From Ignavibacteria bacterium (GTDB taxonomy: Bacteria; Bacteroidota; Ignavibacteria; Ignavibacteriales; Ignavibacteriaceae), in assembly GCA_030693705.1 (NCBI GenBank), contig JAUYAB010000048.1, positions 1 to 37,680 of the forward strand: 37,680 bases of DNA, read 5' to 3'. The notes beneath the pieces were generated by a model. The model was not told the DNA's origin. It did not search any database and was given only the letters and a program-made list of their open reading frames with translations. Shown piece by piece: positions 1 to 8,451 of this stretch; the first letter of the stretch is position 1, and each line of letters opens with the position of its first letter. The position numbers were made by a program, and so were the translations under genes.

Positions 1-18
1 GGTGGATGTCGCATTAGC
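1..18 (+). repeat. Left terminal inverted repeat of the IS1182-type element
   Basis: Pairs with 1670-1687 (17/18 identity in inverted orientation). The transposase stop codon (TAA, read on the minus strand at 14-16) lies within it. Confidence 0.9.
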
Positions 19-1549
19 CTACCTGAACATGGGGTTGCTGACGGGGAAAAATCACATGGTTTGTATTCGACACCAAATAATTAGAAATAGCCCTGATGAT
101 TCGGTAAATGTTTTTCCGAACCAATCGTAGCACAAAAAAAGTGTAAAATATGGCAATTATTTTAGCCATATTTATCGATAAGGCTAATAAATTCAGTTCT
201 ACACTTGCCCCAACTATACCTTTCCTGTGAAATCGTCTAAATCCCAAATTCCATTTCATCTGTCCAAAACTTCGCTCTACGGTTTTTCGTTGATTCATCT
301 TTTCCTTCTTGTTTTCTTTCATCTTCTCTGACATCGCTTCTCGCAGCAAAGTAAAACTCGTTTTGGTGATTTTTTTCTCTCCCTTCTTTCGACAACATAA
401 TCTCAGCAAGGCACATCCCTCGCACTCATGGCATGCATAGACTTGGTTTTCGGTTTCAATCAAATACTTTTGATTCGGACAGAGAAAAACATTTTTCTCT
501 TTATCAAAAACAAAATCATAAATGGTTAAACTTTTATTTCTCTTTACTAATTCCTCTACACTTGCCTGCTTCTCCTTCTCTCGTGCATCATTGATATAGG
601 CTTCAACTTCATGCTTTTGGATATATTCAAGCGTTTCCTCACTATTATACCCCGAATCGGCCACATATGCACGGGTTTTGTCCGCTCCCAATACTTCCTC
701 GGTCTTCTTATGCTGTGGTGAAAATTCATGGTTATCTGACCTGGAAACTGTTATACTCTGTGCCACAATAATACCGGTAGCCGTATCTACCGACAATTGT
801 GGATTATATCCGCTTGTTGCTATCGACTGCATCATCCGGGCTTCAGGTTCTTCTATATTAATTTGATGGTTCTCCCGATGCTTCTTCTCCTTTATCTCTG
901 CTTTTCGCTTTGACAACTCTATCTTTGCTTTCTGCGTTCTTTCCAATTTTCCCTTTACCGACTTTTCTACTTTTCTTAATTTTGCCAACGCTTCTGTTTC
1001 TTGCCGGTCTGTCTCCTCGACTTTCTTTAGCGTCTCTTCCAACTTCTTCTGTAAATATTTTTCATGCCTCTCTAAATTTTTAGAATTCTTGCTGTGCTTC
1101 TTACTTGTCGCCGCTGCAAACTTACTCCCATCAATACTGATTGTCTCATAGGTTGCTATTTTATGCTTCCTGGCAAAAAGCACTACTTGTACTCCAAGCA
1201 CTGGGATTTCCTCTTTGTACTTTTGTATAAAACGTGCAATCGTTGAATGGTCCGGTTTCCGCTGCTCGGTCAGAAACATGTAGTAGATATCTCTTTGACA
1301 TTTTTCTTCGATTTTTCGGCTGCTGAATATTCCCTCACTAAAGGCTAACATTACGACCGCCATCATATCTTCCGGAGGATAATTTGGGGCTCCGGTACTT
1401 GAGTGTTTAGCATAAAATGCTGAAAAATCCAATTTGTTAATCAGTTTATATAACTGCATGGGAGTTGAACCTTCGTCTATCAATTGATTTAAATCTGGTT
1501 TCTCAAATGCAAATTGTAATTTGTCTTTTGTCCTTTGCAGTACCGGCAT
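14..1549 (-). CDS. IS1182-family DDE transposase
   Basis: A 511-residue transposase that would catalyse cut/paste or copy of the surrounding element through its terminal repeats. The N-terminal part (about 20-130) has the helical DUF772-like region (MQLYKLINKLDFSAFYAKHS, then DHSTIARFIQKY). The likely catalytic triad is D140 (TISIDGSKF), D298 (YVADSGYN) and E425 (TVERSFGQMKWN). Residues about 155-225 form a lysine/glutamate-rich coiled coil between the first and second acid, a usual IS1182 insertion. A cysteine cluster near 373-386 (CHECEGC...CC) may bind zinc. The frame is intact from an ATG, so the element may be active. There is no obvious Shine-Dalgarno sequence. Confidence 0.92.
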   Translation of the reverse strand: MPVLQRTKDKLQFAFEKPDLNQLIDEGSTPMQLYKLINKLDFSAFYAKHSSTGAPNYPPEDMMAVVMLAFSEGIFSSRKIEEKCQRDIYYMFLTEQRKPDHSTIARFIQKYKEEIPVLGVQVVLFARKHKIATYETISIDGSKFAAATSKKHSKNSKNLERHEKYLQKKLEETLKKVEETDRQETEALAKLRKVEKSVKGKLERTQKAKIELSKRKAEIKEKKHRENHQINIEEPEARMMQSIATSGYNPQLSVDTATGIIVAQSITVSRSDNHEFSPQHKKTEEVLGADKTRAYVADSGYNSEETLEYIQKHEVEAYINDAREKEKQASVEELVKRNKSLTIYDFVFDKEKNVFLCPNQKYLIETENQVYACHECEGCALLRLCCRKKGEKKITKTSFTLLREAMSEKMKENKKEKMNQRKTVERSFGQMKWNLGFRRFHRKGIVGASVELNLLALSINMAKIIAIFYTFFVLRLVRKNIYRIIRAISNYLVSNTNHVIFPRQQPHVQVG

Positions 1550-1669
1550 CGATTGTGTTTTCGTTGTGATTTTATGCTACAAAAATAAATATTATTTCCC
1601 GCTTTTGAACCGCATATTACCTCTTTCTTTTCCTCGTTCTTACACTATTTATCCACAGCTTTCGACCTT

Positions 1670-1687
1670 GCTTATGCGACATCCACC
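1670..1687 (-). repeat. Right terminal inverted repeat of the IS1182-type element
   Basis: GCTTATGCGACATCCACC on the plus strand is the inverted partner of bases 1-18. It lies about 120 bp upstream of the transposase start and marks the right boundary of the element. Confidence 0.9.
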
Positions 1688-2159
1688 ATAGGGATTCATT
1701 TTTTTTATTTGCAATGCTTAATCATCTGTCCGCAAATAAAAAAGCGAATAAAGAAAAACAATTAAAAATATTTTGACAAAAAAAACAAAAACTTAAACGG
1801 CAATACTATAGTAAATAATTTCTGTTATTATTTCATGCAATCAGACGTCAACCATTAGCCATCAACATCATCCATAAAACAAGTTACATTGCAGCTTGCC
1901 GCGCTATCTCTTATTTATGAGCCCCTGACATGAATATTAATTGCGACCCCGCCAATAATACGGACGTCTTTTGTTATTTGCGATCGCTAAAATTCGAATT
2001 GTATAATCTTAAAGAAATACATTATGCTATATGGAAAACGGCAGAGTATTTTACGGCGGATAACTTTTAGAATTAGAGAAAATGATTCCGGATTTTGCTG
2101 GATTAATTTCGTAGATCACTCAACCATCTGGCATCGCGACTTGCCGTTCTATGCGTTTA
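1688..2159. other. Intergenic DNA between the IS and the toxin gene
   Basis: No gene is seen. It holds an A-rich repeat unit (1772-1812) that recurs at 35279-35319, and a stretch around 1849-1900 with CAACCATTAGCC-type words and GCAGCTTGCCGCGCT. These are of the same style as intergenic stretches near 16256-16310 and 35220-35240. The rest looks like eroded non-coding sequence. Confidence 0.6.
1772..1812 (+). repeat. A-rich dispersed repeat, copy 1
   Basis: This 41-bp segment aligns without gaps to 35279-35319 at 35 of 41 positions (TTGACA..., a long A/C run, then CAATACTATAGT versus CAATATTATAGT). It contains TTGACA and TATAGT, but 28 bp apart, too far for an ordinary sigma-70 promoter. Function unknown. 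Confidence 0.7.
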
Positions 2160-2584
2160 TTAATTTACTTTAGTCCCCATACTTTTAAGAAACTCTTCGG
2201 CTGTTAAAACATCTATTTTACTTCGTTTATAATCGGTTTTATTCCTTGTGATTATAAGTGCAATACCGTTATTAACCGCTGTGAAATATTGAATTGCATC
2301 TTCAATGTCATTGAATTCCGAATTCAGTGATTGTTCAATTACTCTTTCATCTATCGGTAAAATATTTATTAGAGCCTTGAGTTTTCTTAGACTTTTTAAT
2401 GCCGACAAATTTGAGGTTTGTTTCTTTAAAAGATAGTGGAGATTTGCGAATATGAGGGGAGATGTATAAGCAATAATTTTTTTTGATCTATTAAGATAAA
2501 TAATCTTGCCGCATGAATATAGTGCGGTTCACTTTGAGCAAGTAAATCTAAGATGATGTCCGAATCAACAAAAAGTCTAATCAT
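2160..2584 (-). pseudogene. PIN-domain toxin (VapC-like), frameshifted at an A8 run
   Basis: The reading frame starts with ATG at 2584-2582, overlapping the antitoxin stop (ATGA). It runs MIRLFVDSDIILDLLAQS... and then hits a stop about 40 codons in. The rest of a PIN domain continues in another frame, through the region encoding SLRKLKALINILPIDERV, to the stop at 2160. Adding one A to the A8 run (plus-strand T8 at 2477-2484) joins both parts into a 141-residue protein reading ...FILIDQKKIIAYTSPLIF.... The restored protein has the first PIN acidic residue (D7) and later acids in FNDIEDAIQYF and NKTDY. VapC-type toxins are metal-dependent RNases that cut tRNA or other RNA. As read, the toxin is inactive, unless slippage on the run or a sequencing error explains the break. 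A downstream TTG-started 82-residue fragment is unlikely to work alone. Confidence 0.8.
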
Positions 2585-2832
2585 TTGGAGTATTTCTCTT
2601 CGATATGCTTTCCATAAACTTTTTTAACATTAATATTTTCAGATAACTTAACAATCCCGGCTAACTCAAGAACATTTGGTGATATTTCAATTTCCGCAAT
2701 GCTCTCTTTATGTGCTATCAGATTGAAATACTTTTCAACCATCACCGAAAGGCTTTGTCTATTTTTCCGGGCATATTGTTTTGCCCGGTCTATGGCTCTT
2801 TTATTAAGCTTTAATGTTAGTTTAGTATTCAT
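2581..2832 (-). CDS. Antitoxin of the DUF6364 (ribbon-helix-helix-like) type
   Basis: An 83-residue protein, MNTKLTLKLNKRAIDRAKQY... with RQSLSVMVEKYFNLI. This resembles the DUF6364 small antitoxins, whose N-terminal strand and two helices form a ribbon-helix-helix-like DNA-binding fold. Its stop overlaps the start of the PIN toxin by ATGA, so the two are translationally coupled, as in vapBC-type operons. The acidic/lysine-rich tail would wrap the toxin. AGGA about 7 bases before the ATG is a possible ribosome site. A pair of ATACGTA words just upstream may be its own operator. The antitoxin is intact although the toxin is broken. Confidence 0.8.
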   Translation of the reverse strand: MNTKLTLKLNKRAIDRAKQYARKNRQSLSVMVEKYFNLIAHKESIAEIEISPNVLELAGIVKLSENINVKKVYGKHIEEKYSK

Positions 2833-2849
2833 ATCATTCCTATCAAATA

Positions 2850-2882
2850 ATACGTAAATATTTTTGCGATTAAATACGTATC
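2850..2882 (-). promoter_or_regulatory. Candidate operator of the toxin-antitoxin pair
   Basis: The palindrome TACGTA occurs twice, at 2851-2856 and 2875-2880, each preceded by A and with centres 24 bp apart. It lies 18-50 bp upstream of the antitoxin start. RHH-type antitoxins usually repress their own operon at paired short repeats, which this would fit. No experiment or homolog supports it here. Confidence 0.4.
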
Positions 2883-3073
2883 ATTAACTTAAAATTCAAG
2901 TTCGTCTTTTAGTAATAGAACAACATTGTTCCGGTGGGACATTATATCATCCATCATCCTTAAGCCATCATCCATCTTGAGGCTATAGTCAGAAGAATTT
3001 ATTTTTCACATAAATCTTGACTTATTAAAAATCTTAAAAATATCTTGTATTTACGAAACAATATAAAAATACC

Positions 3074-5083
3074 TCATCGATGCTTATTACCAATTTTATC
3101 AAAATTCAACTTATGCGGATCAAGTTCATAGACAGGATATTTAAATCCAAAGCCCTTGAAACGTAACCAAATTGGTTCATTTTCACCGAGAAAGTATTGA
3201 TAATCTTGGAGGTACTGATATGCTGTCTGACTTAGTAATATATTCGCGTGCATATGGACTTGATTATCGTCAAACTCGCCGGCAGCACTTTGTAGTCTAC
3301 TTGCAAAATTAACATGATCTCCAACAGCTGTATATTCTCGATGACTTCCATAACCGAAGTAGTCAAAAAATACATCACCTATGTTAATACCGATACCTAA
3401 ACCCACTTTAACATTTTCGTTAAATTGACGTCCAATAAGTTCTCGAAGTGGTTTTGTTCTTTTTTTAGACGAGTCTTTCTCTATACTACGCCAGACTCCA
3501 TACGGTTCTTTTGGAGGTTCTAACCCTAAATTAAACCATTCCTCATAAAGTTCATCAAATTGTTCCACCATTCTTTTTGCACAAACTACTGCATCCAGAA
3601 CTTTTTCCAGATTATCATCATCACTTGATCCGATTTGTTCCCCAAAAATTGCCATCAGTCCATCACCCATGAATTTATCTAAGCGACCTAATTTTGAATC
3701 GTTAATTAATTTACCCATTCTTGAACAATAACAATCCAAAAAGCGTTCTAAGTCATCATCTTTATTCATTAGCCTAAGTATTTGTGTTAATTGTGAAAAA
3801 TTTCTGATATCTGCAAACAGAATTGAGCATCTTTTTCTGACTGCTGATACTCTATGTTCTGGAAGATATGTTTGCGTAGTTATCTCATATTCATCCTCAA
3901 AGAATCGGCCAAGGATTGAAACCACATTTAGCGCAAGTTTAGTAAGTGTTTCAAGATTATCTTTTTCTGATTTTTCTTCTATTGAAGCATAACCCAATGC
4001 TACTTTATGTTCAAGTGAGTTATCAGATAAAAGAGAAGAATGGGGTAATATAATAGCTCCTAAATCATAATTCCCTCCTTTTAGCCTGATCACATCAACT
4101 TTGTTCTCGTCTTCAATTGTGGATGGACCAGGAAATAATAACTTCCAAAGCTTATCATCACTCGAAAGTGCTGGTTGAACTACTTTTGGTCCAACATTAT
4201 TCTTCAGCCAAGTGAGGAGTAAATTCAGTTCGACTTTATCTTCAATTTTTCTATGATACCTATTCTCTTCTCCGGATTCTCCGGTAGATAAGTCCCATTG
4301 TTGTAAAATATGGCATCCTGTTTTATCATTTTCTTGCCAGAAAACATGGACGGCATCATGACAACCCAACCACATAGAAAAAAGTTTCAGAACATAACCA
4401 AGTCCTAAAGATAAGTTATATTGAAGAGACCTACCTTTCTCTAAGAGTTCAACTATGTGGGATACCTTTAGTTCTGCACGAGATTGAACGAATTGTTGCC
4501 AGAATATTGCCGCATGATCTAATTCTGTTGCAATTGATTTTGAGAATGCTACAAAAGCATCATAGTGTGTAGATTTGAATTGTCCAAGTGCATCAGGATC
4601 TCCGGGGTTTTCGACTTTGAGTACACCATGCATTCTTGCTTTTTTCAACTCCGCACCTATTTCTCTTTGAAGTGGCGCAGCAAGAATTCCTTTGCATCGT
4701 AGACGTTCCCCCTCAAGAAAAACCGCATCCCATCTACCCTTGTGAGCAGAATGATTAAAAACTTCTTTTTGACTAAGGTTAACAATTTTTTTTCGCAGAG
4801 CAACGAATGCTGTTATACCATCAAGCTCAGAATCATCTGTATTCCACCAGTCAAGCCAGTATGTAGGTAGCTCTGAAGCAGGAGGACGAACTAAAGAATT
4901 ACTTATCCATTCAGCAGCTTCAAGGAATATTCCATCAGAGCTTAGAAAAAGAACACCGACCTCTGCTTTAGTAAGTTCTCTCGCCCTCTCAAGAATTTGT
5001 TCAACACATTCTTTATATTTATTCCAAGGCAAGTTAGTCTCTTTTATACCTTCAATATCTGTTTTTTCGTCATTATTATTCAT
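3074..5083 (-). CDS. GAF-domain class III nucleotidyl cyclase
   Basis: A 669-residue cytosolic protein. Residues about 20-200 look like a GAF sensor domain (AEVGVLFLSSDGIFLEAAEW), followed by a second GAF-like region to about 395. The class III cyclase domain is at about 415-660. Expected catalytic residues are present: metal-binding D425 (ILFADIRNFS) and D474 (DKFMGDGLMAIFG), base-selecting K470 and T585 (REYTAVGDH), and transition-state N592 and R596 (VNFASRLQ). The K/T pair is typical of bacterial adenylate cyclases, so cAMP is the default product. An unusual 50-residue insert at 505-560 separates the two halves of the active site. It is transcribed in the same direction as, and 142 bp after, a small basic protein and a two-TM protein, so it may be the signal-making part of a defence operon (inference). 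It starts at ATG with CTCCAATTTGG-type context on the plus strand and a GGAGAAAAA ribosome site on the coding strand. Confidence 0.88.
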   Translation of the reverse strand: MNNNDEKTDIEGIKETNLPWNKYKECVEQILERARELTKAEVGVLFLSSDGIFLEAAEWISNSLVRPPASELPTYWLDWWNTDDSELDGITAFVALRKKIVNLSQKEVFNHSAHKGRWDAVFLEGERLRCKGILAAPLQREIGAELKKARMHGVLKVENPGDPDALGQFKSTHYDAFVAFSKSIATELDHAAIFWQQFVQSRAELKVSHIVELLEKGRSLQYNLSLGLGYVLKLFSMWLGCHDAVHVFWQENDKTGCHILQQWDLSTGESGEENRYHRKIEDKVELNLLLTWLKNNVGPKVVQPALSSDDKLWKLLFPGPSTIEDENKVDVIRLKGGNYDLGAIILPHSSLLSDNSLEHKVALGYASIEEKSEKDNLETLTKLALNVVSILGRFFEDEYEITTQTYLPEHRVSAVRKRCSILFADIRNFSQLTQILRLMNKDDDLERFLDCYCSRMGKLINDSKLGRLDKFMGDGLMAIFGEQIGSSDDDNLEKVLDAVVCAKRMVEQFDELYEEWFNLGLEPPKEPYGVWRSIEKDSSKKRTKPLRELIGRQFNENVKVGLGIGINIGDVFFDYFGYGSHREYTAVGDHVNFASRLQSAAGEFDDNQVHMHANILLSQTAYQYLQDYQYFLGENEPIWLRFKGFGFKYPVYELDPHKLNFDKIGNKHR

Positions 5084-5225
5084 TTTTTCTCCAATTTGGT
5101 TTAATTGCCTGTCGATCTATTATGTGAACACGCAACCAATAATCGCTTAATAACTTTCTCTGCCACTTCTTATACCTTGAAAATTGAGAGCGCTATTAAG
5201 AATTTGCTTTAATTTAAGATGCTTA

Positions 5226-5390
5226 CTAATTCTTATTCTCTTTTTCTGTGCCCTGGTCTTTTTCTTTTGGTGGTTTTACTTTCGGCATACTTACGTTAAC
5301 AGTGACAGTCGGAAATTTTCTCTCTTCAATGAATTTTGAAAGATTTCCTTTTTTAGGTGTTTCAGTTATAATCTTTTTTTGATCTGCCAT
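5226..5390 (-). CDS. Small 54-residue protein of unknown function in the cyclase operon
   Basis: A short ORF with an ATG at 5390-5388, MADQKKIITETPKKG..., ending KEKDQGTEKENKN before a TAG. It begins six bases after the stop of the upstream two-TM gene, so co-translation is likely. The sequence is charged, with basic N-terminal and C-terminal parts around a beta-prone middle (FPTVTVNVSMPKVKPPKEK). No domain is recognised. Placement between a two-TM protein and a nucleotidyl cyclase suggests a partner role, but this is inference. Its coding status rests on the tight spacing and sensible composition. Confidence 0.65.
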   Translation of the reverse strand: MADQKKIITETPKKGNLSKFIEERKFPTVTVNVSMPKVKPPKEKDQGTEKENKN

Positions 5391-5396
5391 GACTTT

Positions 5397-5906
5397 TTAT
5401 CCTTCGTAAAAGTTATTAAAATATGTTTCAGTGTCTTTAGTAGCTTTATCCATTATTTTTTGTTTTTCAGGTAAAGAAAACTCAACCGAATTTTTATTAT
5501 CAAGAGCAAGAAATTTTTCTCTTAATTCAATTGTAAGGTTGTGTATTTCGTTTTCAGTTAACAAACCTTCCGCAACATCGTACCATTTTTTTTCTGCTAA
5601 AAGGAATAATGATTGAACATCTTTGCTCATTTGGAACAAATATTTTTTTCTGGTCGAATAGGGCAAGTAACTTTTAATTGCATTAACAAATTGTGATACG
5701 GCTATAATACCACCCCAAAGTATTTGCAATTTATTCCATATCACCCAACTACAGATACTGCCATTCGTAGTTACTGCCAGAAAGATATTCATATAACGAT
5801 CAATCTTTTCAGACTCATTATAATATTCATCAATATAGTTGAGTTTGAATTTGATTTGAACCATCTCTTTCCAAAATCTTTCTTGATAACAATTTTGTTC
5901 AACCAT
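5397..5906 (-). CDS. Two-TM protein resembling SLATT-type effectors
   Basis: I use the ATG at 5906 (MVEQNCYQERF, 169 residues) because AAAGG lies about 8 bases before it; an upstream TTG would add 17 residues. Two hydrophobic segments, about 39-57 (MNIFLAVTTNGSICSWVIW) and 62-78 (ILWGGIIAVSQFVNAI), are followed by a helical cytosolic part ending in a lysine- and acid-rich region. This shape (short lead, two TM helices, helix with LAEKKWYDVAEGLLTENEI) is like SLATT/S2TM membrane effectors, which sit next to nucleotide-signal enzymes in bacterial defence systems and are thought to perturb the membrane. The similarity is by shape and motif style only. It lies upstream of the 54-residue ORF and the cyclase in the same direction. 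Confidence 0.7.
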   Translation of the reverse strand: MVEQNCYQERFWKEMVQIKFKLNYIDEYYNESEKIDRYMNIFLAVTTNGSICSWVIWNKLQILWGGIIAVSQFVNAIKSYLPYSTRKKYLFQMSKDVQSLFLLAEKKWYDVAEGLLTENEIHNLTIELREKFLALDNKNSVEFSLPEKQKIMDKATKDTETYFNNFYEG

Positions 5907-6015
5907 TTTATTACCTTTTAATAAAGTGACTTCTTTCTGATCCAACAAAATGGACAATCAGCTATATATGCCTCGGTATATTTATATTTATATTATTTCC
6001 AAGAGGTTCACTTTT

Positions 6016-8451
6016 CTACTTGATCAAAATAAGTTTCTTAATCTTTGTAAAATCTCCAGCAGTCAGTCTATAGAAATAAATTCCACTTGATAAATTGCTT
6101 GCATTAAATTCTATATTATAGCTTCCCGCATTTTTATATTCATGAATGAGGGTCTTTACTTCTCTACCTAGCATATCATAAATTTTAATTAAAACTATCC
6201 CTTCTCGTGGTAAATCATACTTTATTGTTGTCATTGGGTTAAAAGGATTAGGGTAATTCTGTGAAAGTGCATAAGAAGATGGTAATGAATATTTATCAGT
6301 TTCAATGGTAGTGACTATCACAGTCACGATTAGTGAAACAACCGTATCATTACACCCACAAAAATTACACGCTTGCAACTTATAATGATATATATTCGCC
6401 TTTGAACGCGACAATGTTGTATCAGTTCTTGTACCTATGTAAAGTAATGTATCGTTTTCAAATAATTTGTAATTATCGGCACCGAAAACATTATGCCATG
6501 ATAATGTAAAAACCGAATCCACATGGACAGAGTCAAGATTTGTAATCAATTGATCAGGAGCATGCGGTTTCGGATTAACTGTAACTGACTTAGTTCCTTG
6601 AGAACTGGTACCGCAGGAGTTTGTAGCAGTAACTGAAATCTGACAGTTTCCATTGAATCCAGTCGGTGCAGTCCACGTTGTTGAACTACTATTCTGTGGA
6701 CTAAATGTTCCTCCACATCCTGAACTCCAACTCCAACTGGTCGGATTGCCTGTAGAACTGGCAGTGAGTTGTAATGTTAAACCCTCACAGACTTCAGAGT
6801 TACCACTAATACTTGGTGTTCCGGGTTTTCCACCATTCTTATTTATGTTGACTGTCCAACTATATTGACTGGTCGCTCCTAAAGGGTCACTCGCTACAAC
6901 TTTCACTGTTCGTGTATCAGGTTCGTCACAATTTGGTGTATATCGCCATGTGGATCCATTCGATACTTGTTGATTATCCTTGTACCAAGTATAAGTGATT
7001 TGACAACCATCAGAATCTACCGCACTACAAGAAAAATCAAGATAACCACCCACGTTAACAGTTTGAGGAGAAAACTCCGGTGTATGGTTCGTTATCACTG
7101 GTTGTAAATTTCTTCCCCATTGAATCCAATAACCTGCTGAAGTTGTCCAGTCCCAATTACCAATTGAATCTATTCCATAAGTCAATCCTCCCCAGCACCA
7201 ATAATGATTTAAATCTATGTCGGCTCCGATTGCCACTTTACAAAACATGGAGGGACACGAACTAGAAGAGACTTTAAATATGGCAGAAGTTTTTGATAAA
7301 TATGTAGCTTTTGCAGGTGTACAACTAATTGTAGGACAAGTCCAAACTGGCAGGTTAATATCTGGAAAATTCTCTTGCCATTCAGCGACAACATTTGAGT
7401 TGTTTGATAAGTCAGTTGTAGTAATGCAAGGATTACTCCAACTTTCAGAATATGACGCGGATAAACCTGCACCAAGTCCACTATTGACACTAGCTGAAAC
7501 ACTACCACCGATTGAGAAACCGGTAGTTATATTCGGAACTGTCGTTGTCGGCCCATGTTCCAACAACATCGTTGTTCTGCCTGTTTGATCATAGTAATTA
7601 CCGTCCAAAATGAGTTGACGTTTCTTAACAAGCCACTGTGTCGCATCGTCTCCAGACTTTGGACTAACAATTTCACTAGTTATCGTTGTGGCAAGAAGGT
7701 AGTAGTCTTGGGTATTGGAATTATCAACAAGTTTGTAACAATTGAAATCAAAGTAAATATTATAGGCAGATGATGAACCTGTCCATCGTGTGTAATAAAT
7801 ATATGACCACGCGTTTCCCGGTGTAGTTATTTCTTGTTCTTTGAGTTCAGTTGATTCGATCCAAGAATTTAAAGCCTGAATTGAAGAATTAGTAAAATCC
7901 ATCTCATTATTGTTTATTTTTAAAGTATTAAAGTCAATCATGTTTTTTTTATCATACTCTGTCAAATTTGATTCAGAGCGATTTATTACCATGCTATCAA
8001 GTGATAAACCTCTATTTGCAACATCTTTATTTGAAATATGTATATCAGCAATTACTCCATTCTCAAGTTGTTTTATGGCATAGATTCTGTCCTTACCACC
8101 AAAATTCGATCTGTTGGTCCCGTCGATATTAAGAACAGAATATAAATCATCAATGCCATCAAAGGTATAAATGATTGATCCTTTGCGAAAAAATTGTTGA
8201 ACGATAACTTTATCCGAAGTATTCTCATTACCTGTAAATTCAATAACCAACGAATTGGTCTCCGTGTATTTGCTCATAGCTGTATAATCAACGGGTGCTA
8301 CAAAAACTTTCTTGGAGGGAACATTGTAAGGGAGTAACTTTCGTATTTTACCAATCGTAACTTGTTCAATAGTATTATTTCCAACAGACTGTGCATTTAC
8401 TATAGAAACCATATATAGAATCACAGTAATTGTAACTAAAAGTTTCTTCAT
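6016..8451 (-). CDS. T9SS-exported protein with a beta-pore-like hairpin, PKD/Ig-like domains and a sorting tail
   Basis: An 811-residue secreted protein. A signal peptide (1-20, ending VNAQ) is followed by an N-terminal part of about 190 residues, then a region around 205-370 that contains the striking segment 311-339. There every second residue is Ser, Gly or Asn (VSASVNSG, then LGAGLSASYSESW), the pattern of an amphipathic membrane beta-hairpin. Residues about 450-535 and 540-625 are PKD/Ig-like modules (YTWYKDNQQVSNGS; SWSWSSGCGGTFSP), then a fibronectin-like segment. The last ~90 residues are the type IX sorting domain (QNYPNPFNP, GREVKTL, SSGIYFYRL). Cysteine-rich for a secreted protein. 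Ribosome site GGAGAAAAAATC before the ATG. The sorting-tail DNA closely matches that of the next gene. The pore-forming idea is inference. Confidence 0.82.
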   Translation of the reverse strand: MKKLLVTITVILYMVSIVNAQSVGNNTIEQVTIGKIRKLLPYNVPSKKVFVAPVDYTAMSKYTETNSLVIEFTGNENTSDKVIVQQFFRKGSIIYTFDGIDDLYSVLNIDGTNRSNFGGKDRIYAIKQLENGVIADIHISNKDVANRGLSLDSMVINRSESNLTEYDKKNMIDFNTLKINNNEMDFTNSSIQALNSWIESTELKEQEITTPGNAWSYIYYTRWTGSSSAYNIYFDFNCYKLVDNSNTQDYYLLATTITSEIVSPKSGDDATQWLVKKRQLILDGNYYDQTGRTTMLLEHGPTTTVPNITTGFSIGGSVSASVNSGLGAGLSASYSESWSNPCITTTDLSNNSNVVAEWQENFPDINLPVWTCPTISCTPAKATYLSKTSAIFKVSSSSCPSMFCKVAIGADIDLNHYWCWGGLTYGIDSIGNWDWTTSAGYWIQWGRNLQPVITNHTPEFSPQTVNVGGYLDFSCSAVDSDGCQITYTWYKDNQQVSNGSTWRYTPNCDEPDTRTVKVVASDPLGATSQYSWTVNINKNGGKPGTPSISGNSEVCEGLTLQLTASSTGNPTSWSWSSGCGGTFSPQNSSSTTWTAPTGFNGNCQISVTATNSCGTSSQGTKSVTVNPKPHAPDQLITNLDSVHVDSVFTLSWHNVFGADNYKLFENDTLLYIGTRTDTTLSRSKANIYHYKLQACNFCGCNDTVVSLIVTVIVTTIETDKYSLPSSYALSQNYPNPFNPMTTIKYDLPREGIVLIKIYDMLGREVKTLIHEYKNAGSYNIEFNASNLSSGIYFYRLTAGDFTKIKKLILIK

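Larger units (their letters stand above)
1..1687 (-). mobile_element. Complete IS1182-family insertion sequence
   Basis: Bases 1-18 (GGTGGATGTCGCATTAGC) and the reverse complement of 1670-1687 (GGTGGATGTCGCATAAGC) match at 17 of 18 positions, so both terminal inverted repeats are present. A single full-length transposase gene fills the inside, and its stop codon lies inside the left repeat. Length, one-gene layout and the transposase type fit the IS1182 family. The target duplication cannot be checked because the left flank is outside the window. The window, or the contig behind it, starts exactly at the element's end, which is common where assemblies break at multi-copy elements. Confidence 0.9.

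Noticed and set aside
1772-1812. Sigma-70 promoter in the A-rich repeat
   Set aside because: TTGACA and TATAGT are 28 bp apart, and no gene follows closely.
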